This document shows, in pieces, positions 9,373 through 17,351 of a stretch of 26,624 bases of DNA (position 1 is its first letter; every line of letters begins with the position of its first letter). The translations under genes and the position numbers were made by a program. The stretch lies in contig NZ_JAYRCW010000030.1 in assembly GCF_041909755.1 (NCBI RefSeq), positions 1 to 26,624 of the forward strand, given 5' to 3'. Below the pieces are notes generated by a model that did not search any database, was not told the origin of the DNA, and worked only from the letters and a program-made list of their open reading frames with translations. The DNA is from Sandaracinobacteroides sp041909755 (GTDB lineage Bacteria > Pseudomonadota > Alphaproteobacteria > Sphingomonadales > Sphingomonadaceae).

Positions 9373-9487
9373 GGCGCATTCCCTTCTTTCGCAGGCGCAG
9401 CATATGCCGCACCCCCTTCCCCGCAAAGGCCCCGGCGGCTACGAATTCGAATGTGGGTCGGACCACGCTGCAGGGGTTCCCCGCCAA

Positions 9488-11011
9488 ATGGTCGCGCGTA
9501 TTGCGACGGTTGCCTATGTCGGGCTGGAAGCCCGCGCCGTCGATGTTCAGGTGCAATTGGCCTCCGGCCTTGTCAGTTTCGTGGTCGTCGGCCTGCCCGA
9601 CAAGGCGGTGAAGGAAAGCCGCGACCGGGTTTCGGCGGCCTTTGCCGCGCTCGGGCTTGCCATGCCGGCGAAGAAGATCACGGTGAATCTAGCGCCGGCC
9701 GACCTCGAAAAGGCCGGCTCGCACTATGATCTGCCCATCGCGCTGGGCCTGCTGGCCGCGATGGGCGTGGTCGATGCCGAAGCGCTCGCCCATTATGTCG
9801 TCGTCGGGGAACTGTCGCTCGACGGCCGCATCTCTCCCTCGCCCGGCGTCTTGCTGGCGGCCATGCACGCCGCCGGGCGCGGGCTGGGGCTGATCTGCCC
9901 GGCAGCGCAGGGGCCAGAGGCGGCGTGGCTCGCCGGCACGGCAGACGGGATGGAGGTGCTGGCCGCGCCCGATCTTCATGCCCTTGTCACCCATCTGAAG
10001 GGCGGCGATCCGCTGTCGCCGCCCGATCCCGCCCGGCTGGAGGTGCGCGCCTTTGCCGGCCCCGATCTTGGCGATGTGAAGGGCCAGGAAACACCCAAGC
10101 GCGCGCTGGAGATCGCGGCGGCGGGCGGCCACAACCTGCTGATGTGCGGTCCGCCCGGCGCGGGCAAGTCGATGATGGCGGCTGCCCTGCCCGGAATCCT
10201 GCCGGAGCTTTCGACGGCGGAGGCTCTGGAAGTGGCGATGATCGCTTCGCTCGCCGGAACGCTGGAGGGCGGCAAGATCGCCCGCGCTCGCCCGTTCCGC
10301 GCGCCGCATCATTCGGCTTCGATGCCGGCCCTGGTGGGCGGCGGCACCCGCGCGCGGCCCGGCGAAGTCAGCTTGGCGCATCTGGGCGTGCTGTTCCTGG
10401 ACGAGCTGCCCGAATTCCAGCGTGGCGCGCTGGATGCCCTTCGCCAGCCGCTGGAACGCGGCGAGGTGGAGGTGGCGCGCGCGGCGCTGCATGTCACCTA
10501 TCCGGCGCGCGTGCAGCTGATCGCCGCCATGAACCCCTGCCGCTGCGGGCATCTGGCCGATGCCGCGCTTGCCTGTTCCCGTGCGCCCCGCTGCGCCGCC
10601 GACTATCAGTCGAAGATCTCAGGCCCGCTGATGGACCGGATCGACCTCTTCGTGGACATCGAGGCGGTGAAGGCGTCTGACCTCGCGCTGCCGCCGGCCG
10701 CCGAGCGCAGCGCCGATGTGGCCGCCCGCGTGGCCGCCGCACGCCGGATGCAGGCCGGGCGCTATGCGGGCACCCCGGCGCGCACCAATGCGGAGGCGGA
10801 GGGCAAGCAGCTGGAAACGCCGGACCTGCTTTCAGAGGACGCAAGGCTGCTTCTGCTGCGGGCCGCCGAATCCATGAAACTGTCGGCCCGCGCCTGGACC
10901 CGGGTGCTGCGCGTCGCCCGCACCATCGCCGACCTGGACGGGCAGGCGCAGACCGGCCGCGCCCATGTGGCCGAAGCGCTGGGGTTTCGCCGCCGCGTAG
11001 TCGCGGCATGA
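9488..11011 (+). CDS. comM: YifB/ComM family Mg-chelatase-like AAA+ ATPase
   Basis: This 507-residue cytoplasmic ATPase belongs to the YifB/ComM family, whose studied members are DNA branch-migration helicases that help integrate incoming DNA in natural transformation. The N-terminal ChlI-like domain starts MVARIATVAYVGLEA. Walker A is GPPGAGKS at residues 221-228. A second signature reads FRAPHHSASMPALVGGG, followed by the Walker B-like stretch GVLFLDELPEF and by MNPCRCG. The C-terminus is the Mg-chelatase C-terminal helical domain, ending after AHVAEALGFRRR. The frame is open upstream to 9350, but family proteins start at MVARI, and the upstream part would overlap the ppc promoter and start. 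The gene is probably constitutive; no competence genes are in this window. Confidence 0.93.
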   Translation: MVARIATVAYVGLEARAVDVQVQLASGLVSFVVVGLPDKAVKESRDRVSAAFAALGLAMPAKKITVNLAPADLEKAGSHYDLPIALGLLAAMGVVDAEALAHYVVVGELSLDGRISPSPGVLLAAMHAAGRGLGLICPAAQGPEAAWLAGTADGMEVLAAPDLHALVTHLKGGDPLSPPDPARLEVRAFAGPDLGDVKGQETPKRALEIAAAGGHNLLMCGPPGAGKSMMAAALPGILPELSTAEALEVAMIASLAGTLEGGKIARARPFRAPHHSASMPALVGGGTRARPGEVSLAHLGVLFLDELPEFQRGALDALRQPLERGEVEVARAALHVTYPARVQLIAAMNPCRCGHLADAALACSRAPRCAADYQSKISGPLMDRIDLFVDIEAVKASDLALPPAAERSADVAARVAAARRMQAGRYAGTPARTNAEAEGKQLETPDLLSEDARLLLLRAAESMKLSARAWTRVLRVARTIADLDGQAQTGRAHVAEALGFRRRVVAA

Positions 11012-11093
11012 AGCGGACGACCGCGTCGCTGCTGGCTAAGGCGCGGGGCCTGCGCTAGAAATCAGGCCTCAACCCGTCGGCAAGGGGGCTTCC

Positions 11094-11525
11094 ATGTCAC
11101 TGATGTTCGAACCGCTTCGCAAATATGCAACCTTCTCCGGCCGGGCGCGGCGGAAGGAATATTGGCTCTGGCAGCTGTTCATGATCCTGCTGTTCGGGGC
11201 GCTGATGGCCTGGCTGATCGGCAGCATCGGCCCCATTCCGCATGGCGCCACGCCAGACGAGATCGCCGTGCGAGCGCAGGGCGTGCCGGCCGCCACCTGG
11301 CCGATCACAGCCATTGCGCTGGCTTCGCTCGCCCTGTTCCTGCCCTCGCTCGCCGTCACGGTGCGCCGCATCCACGACAGCGGCAACAGCGGCTGGTGGA
11401 TCTTGATCAGCCTGACGGCCATCGGCAGCCTGGTGATCCTTGTGTTCGCCCTGATCGACGGCACCCCCGGCCCGAACCGCCACGGGCCTGACCCGAAGGG
11501 CCGGCCGGCGCCGGACTACAGATAA
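11094..11525 (+). CDS. DUF805 small inner-membrane protein
   Basis: This 143-residue protein has the DUF805 hallmarks: an N-terminal FEPLRKYATFSGRARRKEYW, then a transmembrane helix (about residues 24-42), a second helix around 65-82, VTVRRIHDSGNSGWW, a third helix around 98-120, and a short polar tail ending in PGPNRHGPDP. The family has no established biochemical role; some members are suspected of acting in membrane or stress physiology. The start has AAGGGGG about 7 nt upstream. It sits 82 bp after the YifB-like gene and ends in a strong hairpin. Confidence 0.9.
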   Translation: MSLMFEPLRKYATFSGRARRKEYWLWQLFMILLFGALMAWLIGSIGPIPHGATPDEIAVRAQGVPAATWPITAIALASLALFLPSLAVTVRRIHDSGNSGWWILISLTAIGSLVILVFALIDGTPGPNRHGPDPKGRPAPDYR

Positions 11526-11531
11526 GCGAAA

Positions 11532-11557
11532 CGCCCCGGCCGCATCCGGCCGGGGCG
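11532..11557. terminator. Strong GC hairpin, probably a bidirectional terminator
   Basis: A perfect 11-bp stem (CGCCCCGGCCG / CGGCCGGGGCG) with loop CATC lies between the convergent DUF805 and P450 genes. Neither side shows a long T-run, as is common in high-GC genomes, so intrinsic efficiency is uncertain. It could serve both genes. Confidence 0.75.
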
Positions 11558-11579
11558 CTCCAATCTTCGGACGGCGCGA

Positions 11580-12827
11580 TCAGCCCCGCGTCATCACCAC
11601 GGGCAGGCCGCGGAAGCCGTGCACGAACGAGGAATAGACGCGCACCGGTTCGCCGGTGATCTCCACCTTCATGCGCCGCTTCTGCATTTCCTCCAGCAGG
11701 ATGCCGATCTGAAGCTCGGCCAGGCGGGCGCCCACGCAGCGGTGGATGCCGAAACCGAAGCTCAGGTGGCGGCGCGCATTTTCCCGCGTGGGATCGAAGA
11801 TGTCGGCGTTGGGGAAGATGCCTTCATCGCGGTTGGCGGAAAGATACCACATCACGACCTTTTCGCCGGCGCGGATCAGCTGGCCGCCCACTTCGAAATC
11901 CTGTGTCGCGGTGCGGCGCATGTGCGCCAGGGGCGTCTGCCATCGGATCAGTTCGGACACCCCGTTCGAGATCAGCGACGGATCCGCCATCATCTTCGAC
12001 CAGTTGTCGCGATACAGGTTCTGCACCATCGCGGAGCCCGACATGGTGTTCCGCGTCGTGTCGTTTCCGCCCACGATCAGCAGAACCAGATTCCCCAGAT
12101 ATTCCTGCGGGGTCATGTTCTTCGTCGCGTCCGAATGGATCATCATCGAAATCAGGTCGGGGCGCGGCTCCTTGTTGGCGCGCTCATTCCACAGGTTGGT
12201 GAAATAGGCGACCATCTCGAACAGCTCTTCCCAGCGCTTCTTGTTCAGCTCATCGTCCTCGATGGCTTCGAAATCGGTCGCCGCGTCAGACCATTTCGTC
12301 AGCAGCCGCCGGTCGGCCCAGGGGAAATCGAACAGGATGGCGAGCATGCCCGTCGTCAGCTCGATGGACACCTTGTCCACCCAGTCGAACTCCTCGCCAA
12401 CCGGCAGGCTGTCCAGCAGTTCGGCGGTGCGGCGGCGGATGTCGGCCGTCTGACGGACCATTTCGGCCGGGGTGAAGGCGGGCGCCACGGTGCGGCGCTG
12501 GCCGGTATGCTCGGGCCGGTCCATCGCGATGAACATCGGCATCTGCGGCTCGTCCTGCCGGCCTTCGGGCCGGTCTGCGATGGTGATTCCGCCCCGTTCC
12601 CAGCTCGACGAGAAGATGTCGGGCCGCCCCTCCACCTCCATGATGTGGTGGTGCGAAACGATGTTCCAGTAAGGCCCGTACATGCTTTCCGGGCACCAGT
12701 GCACCGGCCCAGCCCGCCGCATCTCCGCAAGATAGGGCAGCACATGGGTATATTCGGTCCAGAGATGCGGGTTCCCGATATCGAGTACTTCCAGCGGCAA
12801 TGCCGCCGGACGTGCAAGCGTGGCCAT
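11580..12827 (-). CDS. Cytochrome P450, CYP153-like (terminal alkane/fatty-acid hydroxylase type)
   Basis: This is a soluble bacterial P450 of 415 residues. The I-helix oxygen-activation motif GGNDTTRN has Asp256 and Thr257-258. The K-helix is SELIRWQTP with Glu-x-x-Arg. The heme loop FGFGIHRCVGARLAE has its ligand at Cys364. Stretches FDWVDKVSIELTTGMLA, LFDFPWADRR, TPLAHMRRTA and EPVRVYSSFVHG closely recall CYP153 enzymes, which hydroxylate the terminal carbon of alkanes and related chains using ferredoxin and a reductase. Subfamily and substrate are inferred. No redox partner genes are nearby. The ATG at 12827 has GAGGGAGTGA upstream. It lies 86 bp downstream of the symporter gene on the same strand but seems to have its own promoter. 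Confidence 0.9.
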   Translation of the reverse strand: MATLARPAALPLEVLDIGNPHLWTEYTHVLPYLAEMRRAGPVHWCPESMYGPYWNIVSHHHIMEVEGRPDIFSSSWERGGITIADRPEGRQDEPQMPMFIAMDRPEHTGQRRTVAPAFTPAEMVRQTADIRRRTAELLDSLPVGEEFDWVDKVSIELTTGMLAILFDFPWADRRLLTKWSDAATDFEAIEDDELNKKRWEELFEMVAYFTNLWNERANKEPRPDLISMMIHSDATKNMTPQEYLGNLVLLIVGGNDTTRNTMSGSAMVQNLYRDNWSKMMADPSLISNGVSELIRWQTPLAHMRRTATQDFEVGGQLIRAGEKVVMWYLSANRDEGIFPNADIFDPTRENARRHLSFGFGIHRCVGARLAELQIGILLEEMQKRRMKVEITGEPVRVYSSFVHGFRGLPVVMTRG

Positions 12828-12854
12828 CGTCTCACTCCCTCTTTAGTTGAGGGG

Positions 12855-12882
12855 AGCGTAACCCAACCGGCACCGGAGTCAA
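12855..12882 (-). promoter_or_regulatory. Putative promoter of the P450 gene
   Basis: On the minus strand TTGACT (12882-12877) is followed after 16 bp by TACGCT (12860-12855), 27 nt before the start codon at 12827. The -35 is a good match and the -10 moderate. An inverted repeat sits 6 bp upstream of the -35. Confidence 0.45.
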
Positions 12883-12888
12883 GGGAGT

Positions 12889-12905
12889 GCGGAGTTCAAC
12901 TCCGC
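12889..12905. promoter_or_regulatory. Inverted repeat between the symporter and P450 genes (operator or terminator)
   Basis: GCGGAGTT, one base, then AACTCCGC form a perfect 8-bp inverted repeat. It lies 8 bp past the symporter stop and just upstream of the P450 -35. It has no downstream T-run, so it may be a weak terminator of the symporter gene, an operator for the P450 gene, or both. Confidence 0.45.
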
Positions 12906-12913
12906 AAAACGCG

Positions 12914-14161
12914 TCAGGCCGATGCCTTGTCGTCGGCGGAACGTTTCCCTTCCCATTCAGCGACCACGGCTGTCGCCACCGCATTGCCAACCACATTCGT
13001 GGCGGAGCGCCCCATGTCCAGGAAGTGATCGACCGCCAGGATCAGGATCAGCCCGGCTTCGGGAATGTTGAATTGCCCCAGCGTGGCGGCGATCACCACC
13101 AGGCTGGCGCGCGGAACGCCGGCCATGCCCTTCGACGTCACCATCAGGATCAGCAGCATCGCCACTTCCTGCGCGATCGAAAGGTCGATGCCATAGGCCT
13201 GCGCGATGAAGATCGTCGCGAAGGAGCAGTACATCATCGAACCGTCGAGGTTGAAGCTGTAGCCCAGCGGCAGCACGAAGCTGGCGATCTTGGGCGGCAC
13301 GCCGAACCGCTCCAGCGCTTCCAGGGTGCGGGGATAGGCCGCCTCGGAACTGGCGGTGGTGAAGGCCAGCACGAACGGGTCGCGGATTTCCAGCGCCAGC
13401 CGCCCCACCCGGCGCATCCCGATCACCAGCCCGCCGGCGAACAGGATCACCGCCATCAGCAGCGCCAGCGCCACATAGAAGCCGCCCATGAAGGCGCCAT
13501 ATGTGATCAGCACGCCCAGCCCGCGTTCGGCGATGGTGGCGGTGACGGCCGCGAACACGGCGAGCGGCGCGAAACGCATCACGAAGCCGGTCACGATCAG
13601 CATCAGATGCATGATCGCATCGGCCGCCTTCAGGATTGGGGCGCCCTTTTCCCCCATCTTCGCAAGCGCAACGCCGGCGAACAGGCTGAAGATCACGATC
13701 TGCAGGATCTCGTTGGTTGCCAGCGCCTCGAAGATGGACTTGGGCACCAGGTGGGTCACGAACTTCTTCAGGTCGAAGCCGGCAGTGGTGATCCCGCTTT
13801 CGGCCGTTGCGGGCGGCAGCGGCAGATCCAGCCCCACGCCCGGCTGCAGCAGGTTCACCGCAAAGATGCCGATCACGATCGAGACGAACGACGCGCCGAC
13901 GAACCAGGCCAGCGCCCTCCCGCCGATCCGCCCCAGCGCCTTTGCGTCGCCGCCCATGTGGCCGATGCCCGACACCAGCGCCGCGAACACCAGCGGGGCG
14001 ATGATCATCTTGATCAGCCGCAGGAACAGGTCCGTCACGATCCCCAGAAAATAGACGACCTCCTTCACCGTTTCCGGCGAAGCGGCGCTGTTCACCCCGA
14101 AGCCAACCACAAGCCCCAGCAGCAGCGCGCCGAGGATCCACCACGTCAGTGTCTTTCCCAT
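12914..14161 (-). CDS. Dicarboxylate/amino acid:cation symporter (DAACS family, DctA/GltP-like)
   Basis: This inner-membrane secondary transporter of about 415 residues has some eight predicted membrane helices and re-entrant loops. Family signatures are IKMIIAPLVFAALVSGI in helix 3, TTASSEAAYPRTLEAL (the serine-rich re-entrant loop), LPLGYSFNLDGSMMY (the NLDG motif), MAGVPRASLVV and VDHFLDMGRSATNV near the C-terminus. The family moves C4-dicarboxylates, glutamate or aspartate with protons or sodium; the substrate cannot be told here. The frame is open to 14260, but Met at 14161 is preferred because the upstream 33 residues are Arg/Pro-rich and unlike the family. Even so, the ribosome binding site at 14161 is weak. 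It is divergent from the HAD gene with a 101-bp gap. Confidence 0.9.
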   Translation of the reverse strand: MGKTLTWWILGALLLGLVVGFGVNSAASPETVKEVVYFLGIVTDLFLRLIKMIIAPLVFAALVSGIGHMGGDAKALGRIGGRALAWFVGASFVSIVIGIFAVNLLQPGVGLDLPLPPATAESGITTAGFDLKKFVTHLVPKSIFEALATNEILQIVIFSLFAGVALAKMGEKGAPILKAADAIMHLMLIVTGFVMRFAPLAVFAAVTATIAERGLGVLITYGAFMGGFYVALALLMAVILFAGGLVIGMRRVGRLALEIRDPFVLAFTTASSEAAYPRTLEALERFGVPPKIASFVLPLGYSFNLDGSMMYCSFATIFIAQAYGIDLSIAQEVAMLLILMVTSKGMAGVPRASLVVIAATLGQFNIPEAGLILILAVDHFLDMGRSATNVVGNAVATAVVAEWEGKRSADDKASA

Positions 14162-14262
14162 GCGCTTTCGGTGCCAGCTTGGGGGCCGTGGGGCAAGCAG
14201 TCTTCCCAGTTGCGCTCGGCCGATCCAGCTCTCACTCAGGCGATGCAGCAGGGAGGACACAG

Positions 14263-14913
14263 GTGACAGACAGGTTCAGCGCGGTTCTGTGGGATTTTGG
14301 CGGGGTGATCAGCAGCTCGCCGTTCGAAGCGTTCAACCGGCACGAAGCCGCGCGCGGACTGCCGCATGGCTTCATCCGGGGGGTGAACGCCCGCAACCCC
14401 GACAGCAACGCCTGGGCCCTGCTGGAGCGCAACGAGATCGACGGCGACGCCTTCGACACCGCCTTCCGCGCCGAGGCGCTGGCGCTGGGCCATGATGTGC
14501 GGGGCGCCGAGGTGCTGGCGCTTCTCGCGGGGGACATCCGCCCCCGCATGGTCGCCGCCCTCGATACGTTGAAGACGGCCGGATTCGCGATCGGCTGCAT
14601 CACCAACAATGCGCAGGTCGGCCATGGGCCGGGCATGACGGGAGATTCGGAAAAGGCAGCTGCGGTCGCGGCGGTGATGGCCCGCTTCGACCATGTGATC
14701 GAAAGCTCGAAGGCGGGCGTCCGCAAGCCCGATCCGCAGATCTACCGGATGATGTGCGAGGCGCTGACGCTGGATCCTGCCCGCTGCATCTATCTCGACG
14801 ATCTCGGCATCAACTGCAAACCGGCCGCCGCGCTGGGCATGTCGGCGATCAAGGTGAGCAGCGAGGATCAGGCGCTGGCGGATCTGGGCAGGCTGCTTGG
14901 GATGGCGTTCTAG
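14263..14913 (+). CDS. HAD-superfamily IA hydrolase (probable phosphatase)
   Basis: This is a 216-residue HAD-like hydrolase. Motif I is VLWDFGGVIS, in which the nucleophile Asp is kept but the usual second Asp of DxDGT is Gly, as in the DxGGV subgroup related to the N-terminal phosphatase of soluble epoxide hydrolase and ACAD10. Motif II is around CITNN. The motif III lysine lies in GVRKPDPQIY, and motif IV is YLDDLGINCKPA. The GTG start at 14263 is supported by GGGAGG 7 nt upstream. An ATG at 14149 would overlap the divergent symporter start. The substrate is unknown. The next gene lies 80 bp downstream and has its own promoter. Confidence 0.88.
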   Translation: MTDRFSAVLWDFGGVISSSPFEAFNRHEAARGLPHGFIRGVNARNPDSNAWALLERNEIDGDAFDTAFRAEALALGHDVRGAEVLALLAGDIRPRMVAALDTLKTAGFAIGCITNNAQVGHGPGMTGDSEKAAAVAAVMARFDHVIESSKAGVRKPDPQIYRMMCEALTLDPARCIYLDDLGINCKPAAALGMSAIKVSSEDQALADLGRLLGMAF

Positions 14914-14935
14914 GCGACCAAAGCTGCGGCCCCGG

Positions 14936-14965
14936 TTGACCCCCGACTCTGCATTCGTCTATAGT
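14936..14965 (+). promoter_or_regulatory. Promoter of the GH127-LDH2-DUF885 operon
   Basis: TTGACC (14936-14941) is followed after 18 bp by TATAGT (14960-14965). The predicted transcript start lies about 20 nt before the ATG at 14994, which has AAGGGAG 5 nt upstream. The -10 box is covered by the palindromic GntR-type operator, so repression by occlusion is likely. Confidence 0.65.
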
Positions 14966-14973
14966 ATACGATA
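14960..14973. promoter_or_regulatory. GntR/FCD-type operator, copy 1
   Basis: TATAGTATACGATA matches the perfect palindrome TATCGTATACGATA at 22543-22556 in 13 of 14 bases, and the identity runs on for TT downstream. Its centre GTATAC resembles known FCD-GntR operators. It overlaps the -10 box. The candidate binder is the GntR protein encoded at 24525. Confidence 0.7.
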
Positions 14974-14993
14974 TTGCAGCCAAGGGAGACGAG

Positions 14994-17351
14994 ATGCTGC
15001 CGCTGAACCGCAGACAGCTTCTGGCCGGCGCCGCAGCCATGGCCGCCCCCACGGCGAATCTGGCCGCCCGCCCCGCGGCCGGCGATGTGAAGGCAAGACC
15101 GCTGCCGCTGTCTGCCGTGCGGTTGAAGCCGTCCGATCACGCCCGGGCGGTTGAAGCGAACCGCGCCTATCTGCACCGCCTGCAACCCGATCGGCTGCTG
15201 CACAATTTCCGCAAATATGCCGGGCTGGACCCGAAGGCCCCCATCTATGGCGGCTGGGAATCCGACACCATCGCCGGCCACACGCTGGGCCATTACCTGA
15301 CCGCGCTGGTGCTGATGCAACAGCAGACGGGCGATGCGGAAATGCGGCGCCGGGCGGATTATATCGTGGCGGAACTGGCGGAGGCGCAGGCGAAGCGCGG
15401 CACGGGCTATGTCGGCGCGCTGGGCCGCAAGCGGAAGGACGGAACCGTGGTCGACGGGGAAGAGATCTTCCCCGAGATCATGCGCGGCGAAATCCGTTCG
15501 ACCGGCTTCGACCTGAACGGCAGCTGGGCGCCGCTTTACACCATGCACAAGTTGTTCGCGGGCCTGCTGGACGTGCATGGCGCGTGGGGCAACGCGCAGG
15601 CGCTGTCCGTGGTGGAAGGGCTTGCAGCCTATTTCGAGCGGGTCTTCGCGCCCCTGACAGCGGATCAGGTGCAGCAGGTGCTGGCCTGCGAATATGGCGG
15701 GCTGGCCGAAAGCTATGCCGAACTGGCCCACCGCACCGGCAATCCCCGCTGGCTGAAGATGGCGGCGCTTCTCTACGACAGGAAGGTGCTGGACCCGATC
15801 TTCGCCGGCGAGGACCGGCTGGCGAACATCCACGCCAACACGCAGATCCCCAAGCTGATCGCGCAGGCGCGCATTCACGAGGTGTCGGGCGCCCCCGATC
15901 GGGCGAAGGCGGCGCGCTTCTTCTGGGACCGGGTGACGGGCCATCACAGCTATGTGATCGGCGGCAATGCGGACCGGGAGTATTTTTTCGAGCCCGACCA
16001 GATCGCGAAGCACATCACCGAGCAGACCTGCGAGCATTGCAACAGCTACAACATGATGAAGCTGACGCGGCACCTGTGGGCCTGGCAGCCCGACGGTGCC
16101 TTGTTCGATTATTATGAGCGCACCCATCTGAACCACACGCTGGCCGCGCAGGACCCGGAGACGGGCGGCTTCACCTACATGACGCCGCTGATGTCCGGCA
16201 TCGCCCGCGAACATTCCAGCGCAGAGGACAACCAGTTCTGGTGCTGCGTCGGCTCCGGCATGGAGGCCCATGCAAAGCACGGCGACAGCATCTTCTGGGA
16301 AGGGACTGACGGCACGCTGTTCGTGAACCTCTATATTCCGGCAGACGCGCAATGGGCCGCGCGGAGAGCGCAGCTGTCGCTGGAAACGGGCTACCCCTAT
16401 TCCGGCGATGCCATACTGAGCTTTTCCCATCTGAAATCCGGCCGCTTCCCGGTCGCGCTTCGGGTGCCGGGCTGGGCGGCGGGCAAGGCAGTGCTGACGG
16501 TCAACGGCAAGCAGGCCGAGGCGCAGATCGCGAACGGCTATGCCCGCGTGACGCGCACCTGGAAGGCGGGCGACAGCCTCACCATCCGCCTGCCAATGAC
16601 ACTTCGGCTGGAACCGACGCCGGGCGACGACGGCACCGTCGCCGTGCTGCGCGGCCCGCTGGTGCTGGCGGCAGACCTTGGCCCGGCCGACAAGCCCTTC
16701 ACGGGCGCGGCGCCCGCTCTCGTCGGCGCGGACCTGCTGGCCGGTTTCAGCGCGTCCGATCCCGCGAATGCGCTCTATGCCGCGCGGGGCGTGGGGCGTC
16801 CGGGCGACCTCGCCTTCGCCCCCTTCCACCGCCAGCACCGGCGGCTGAGCGCCGTCTATTTCCGCCGCTTCACCGACGGCGAATGGGCCGCGGAAGAGGC
16901 TGCCTTCCTGGCGGAGCAGGCACGGCTCAAGGATCTCGCCGCGCGATCCGTCGATGTCATGCACCTGGGCGAAATGCAGCCCGAGCGCGACCATGACCTC
17001 ACCAGCGAAATCTCCTACCCGGTCGTCTATCGCGGCCGGCAGGGGCGCGACGCCCGGTCAGGCGGCTTCATCGAGTTCAGCATGAAGGTGAAGCCCGGCC
17101 CGCTGGTGCTGCAGGCGACCTACTGGGGCGACGAACGCCCCCGTACCTTCGATATCCTGATCGACGGGCAGAAGATCGCCACCCAGAAGCTGGGACACGA
17201 CAGGCCCGGGGAGTTCATCGACATCGACACCCCCGTCCCGCCGGCCCTCACGCAGGGGAAGGCCAGCGTGCGCGTGAAGTTCGTGCCGCATGACCGTAAC
17301 ACGGCAGGCCCCGTTTTCGGCGTGCGCCTGTTCACGGAGAAGGTGAAATGA
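14994..17351 (+). CDS. GH127 (DUF1680) beta-L-arabinofuranosidase-like glycoside hydrolase, Tat-exported
   Basis: This 785-residue enzyme starts with a twin-arginine type signal (LNRRQLLAGAAAMAA), so it is probably periplasmic or surface-located. An alpha/alpha-barrel catalytic domain spans about residues 50-450. The family signature EHCNSYNMMKL gives Glu347 and Cys349, and FWCCVGSGMEAHAKHG gives Cys417 and Cys418. In HypBA1, the type enzyme from Bifidobacterium, the equivalent Glu-x-Cys and Cys-Cys bind zinc, and the first Cys of the pair is the nucleophile. Beta-sandwich domains follow to the C-terminus. Known GH127 members remove beta-L-arabinofuranose, notably from hydroxyproline-linked arabinosides; a minority act on other sugars such as aceric acid. 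It is first in an operon, overlapping the next gene by 4 bp. The linked hydroxyproline genes favour Hyp-arabinoside as substrate (inference). Confidence 0.92.
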   Translation: MLPLNRRQLLAGAAAMAAPTANLAARPAAGDVKARPLPLSAVRLKPSDHARAVEANRAYLHRLQPDRLLHNFRKYAGLDPKAPIYGGWESDTIAGHTLGHYLTALVLMQQQTGDAEMRRRADYIVAELAEAQAKRGTGYVGALGRKRKDGTVVDGEEIFPEIMRGEIRSTGFDLNGSWAPLYTMHKLFAGLLDVHGAWGNAQALSVVEGLAAYFERVFAPLTADQVQQVLACEYGGLAESYAELAHRTGNPRWLKMAALLYDRKVLDPIFAGEDRLANIHANTQIPKLIAQARIHEVSGAPDRAKAARFFWDRVTGHHSYVIGGNADREYFFEPDQIAKHITEQTCEHCNSYNMMKLTRHLWAWQPDGALFDYYERTHLNHTLAAQDPETGGFTYMTPLMSGIAREHSSAEDNQFWCCVGSGMEAHAKHGDSIFWEGTDGTLFVNLYIPADAQWAARRAQLSLETGYPYSGDAILSFSHLKSGRFPVALRVPGWAAGKAVLTVNGKQAEAQIANGYARVTRTWKAGDSLTIRLPMTLRLEPTPGDDGTVAVLRGPLVLAADLGPADKPFTGAAPALVGADLLAGFSASDPANALYAARGVGRPGDLAFAPFHRQHRRLSAVYFRRFTDGEWAAEEAAFLAEQARLKDLAARSVDVMHLGEMQPERDHDLTSEISYPVVYRGRQGRDARSGGFIEFSMKVKPGPLVLQATYWGDERPRTFDILIDGQKIATQKLGHDRPGEFIDIDTPVPPALTQGKASVRVKFVPHDRNTAGPVFGVRLFTEKVK

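Noticed and set aside
9373..9426. 18-codon N-terminal extension of ppc
   Set aside because: The extension has no family similarity, and the ATG at 9372 has a good ribosome binding site.
6745..9729. 994-codon plus-strand open frame
   Set aside because: It is antisense to ppc, which has all PEP carboxylase motifs; the long frame is a high-GC third-position artefact.
14162..14260. 33-residue N-terminal extension of the symporter
   Set aside because: It is Arg/Pro-rich and unlike family N-termini, and it would put the start within 3 bp of the divergent HAD gene start, leaving no room for promoters.
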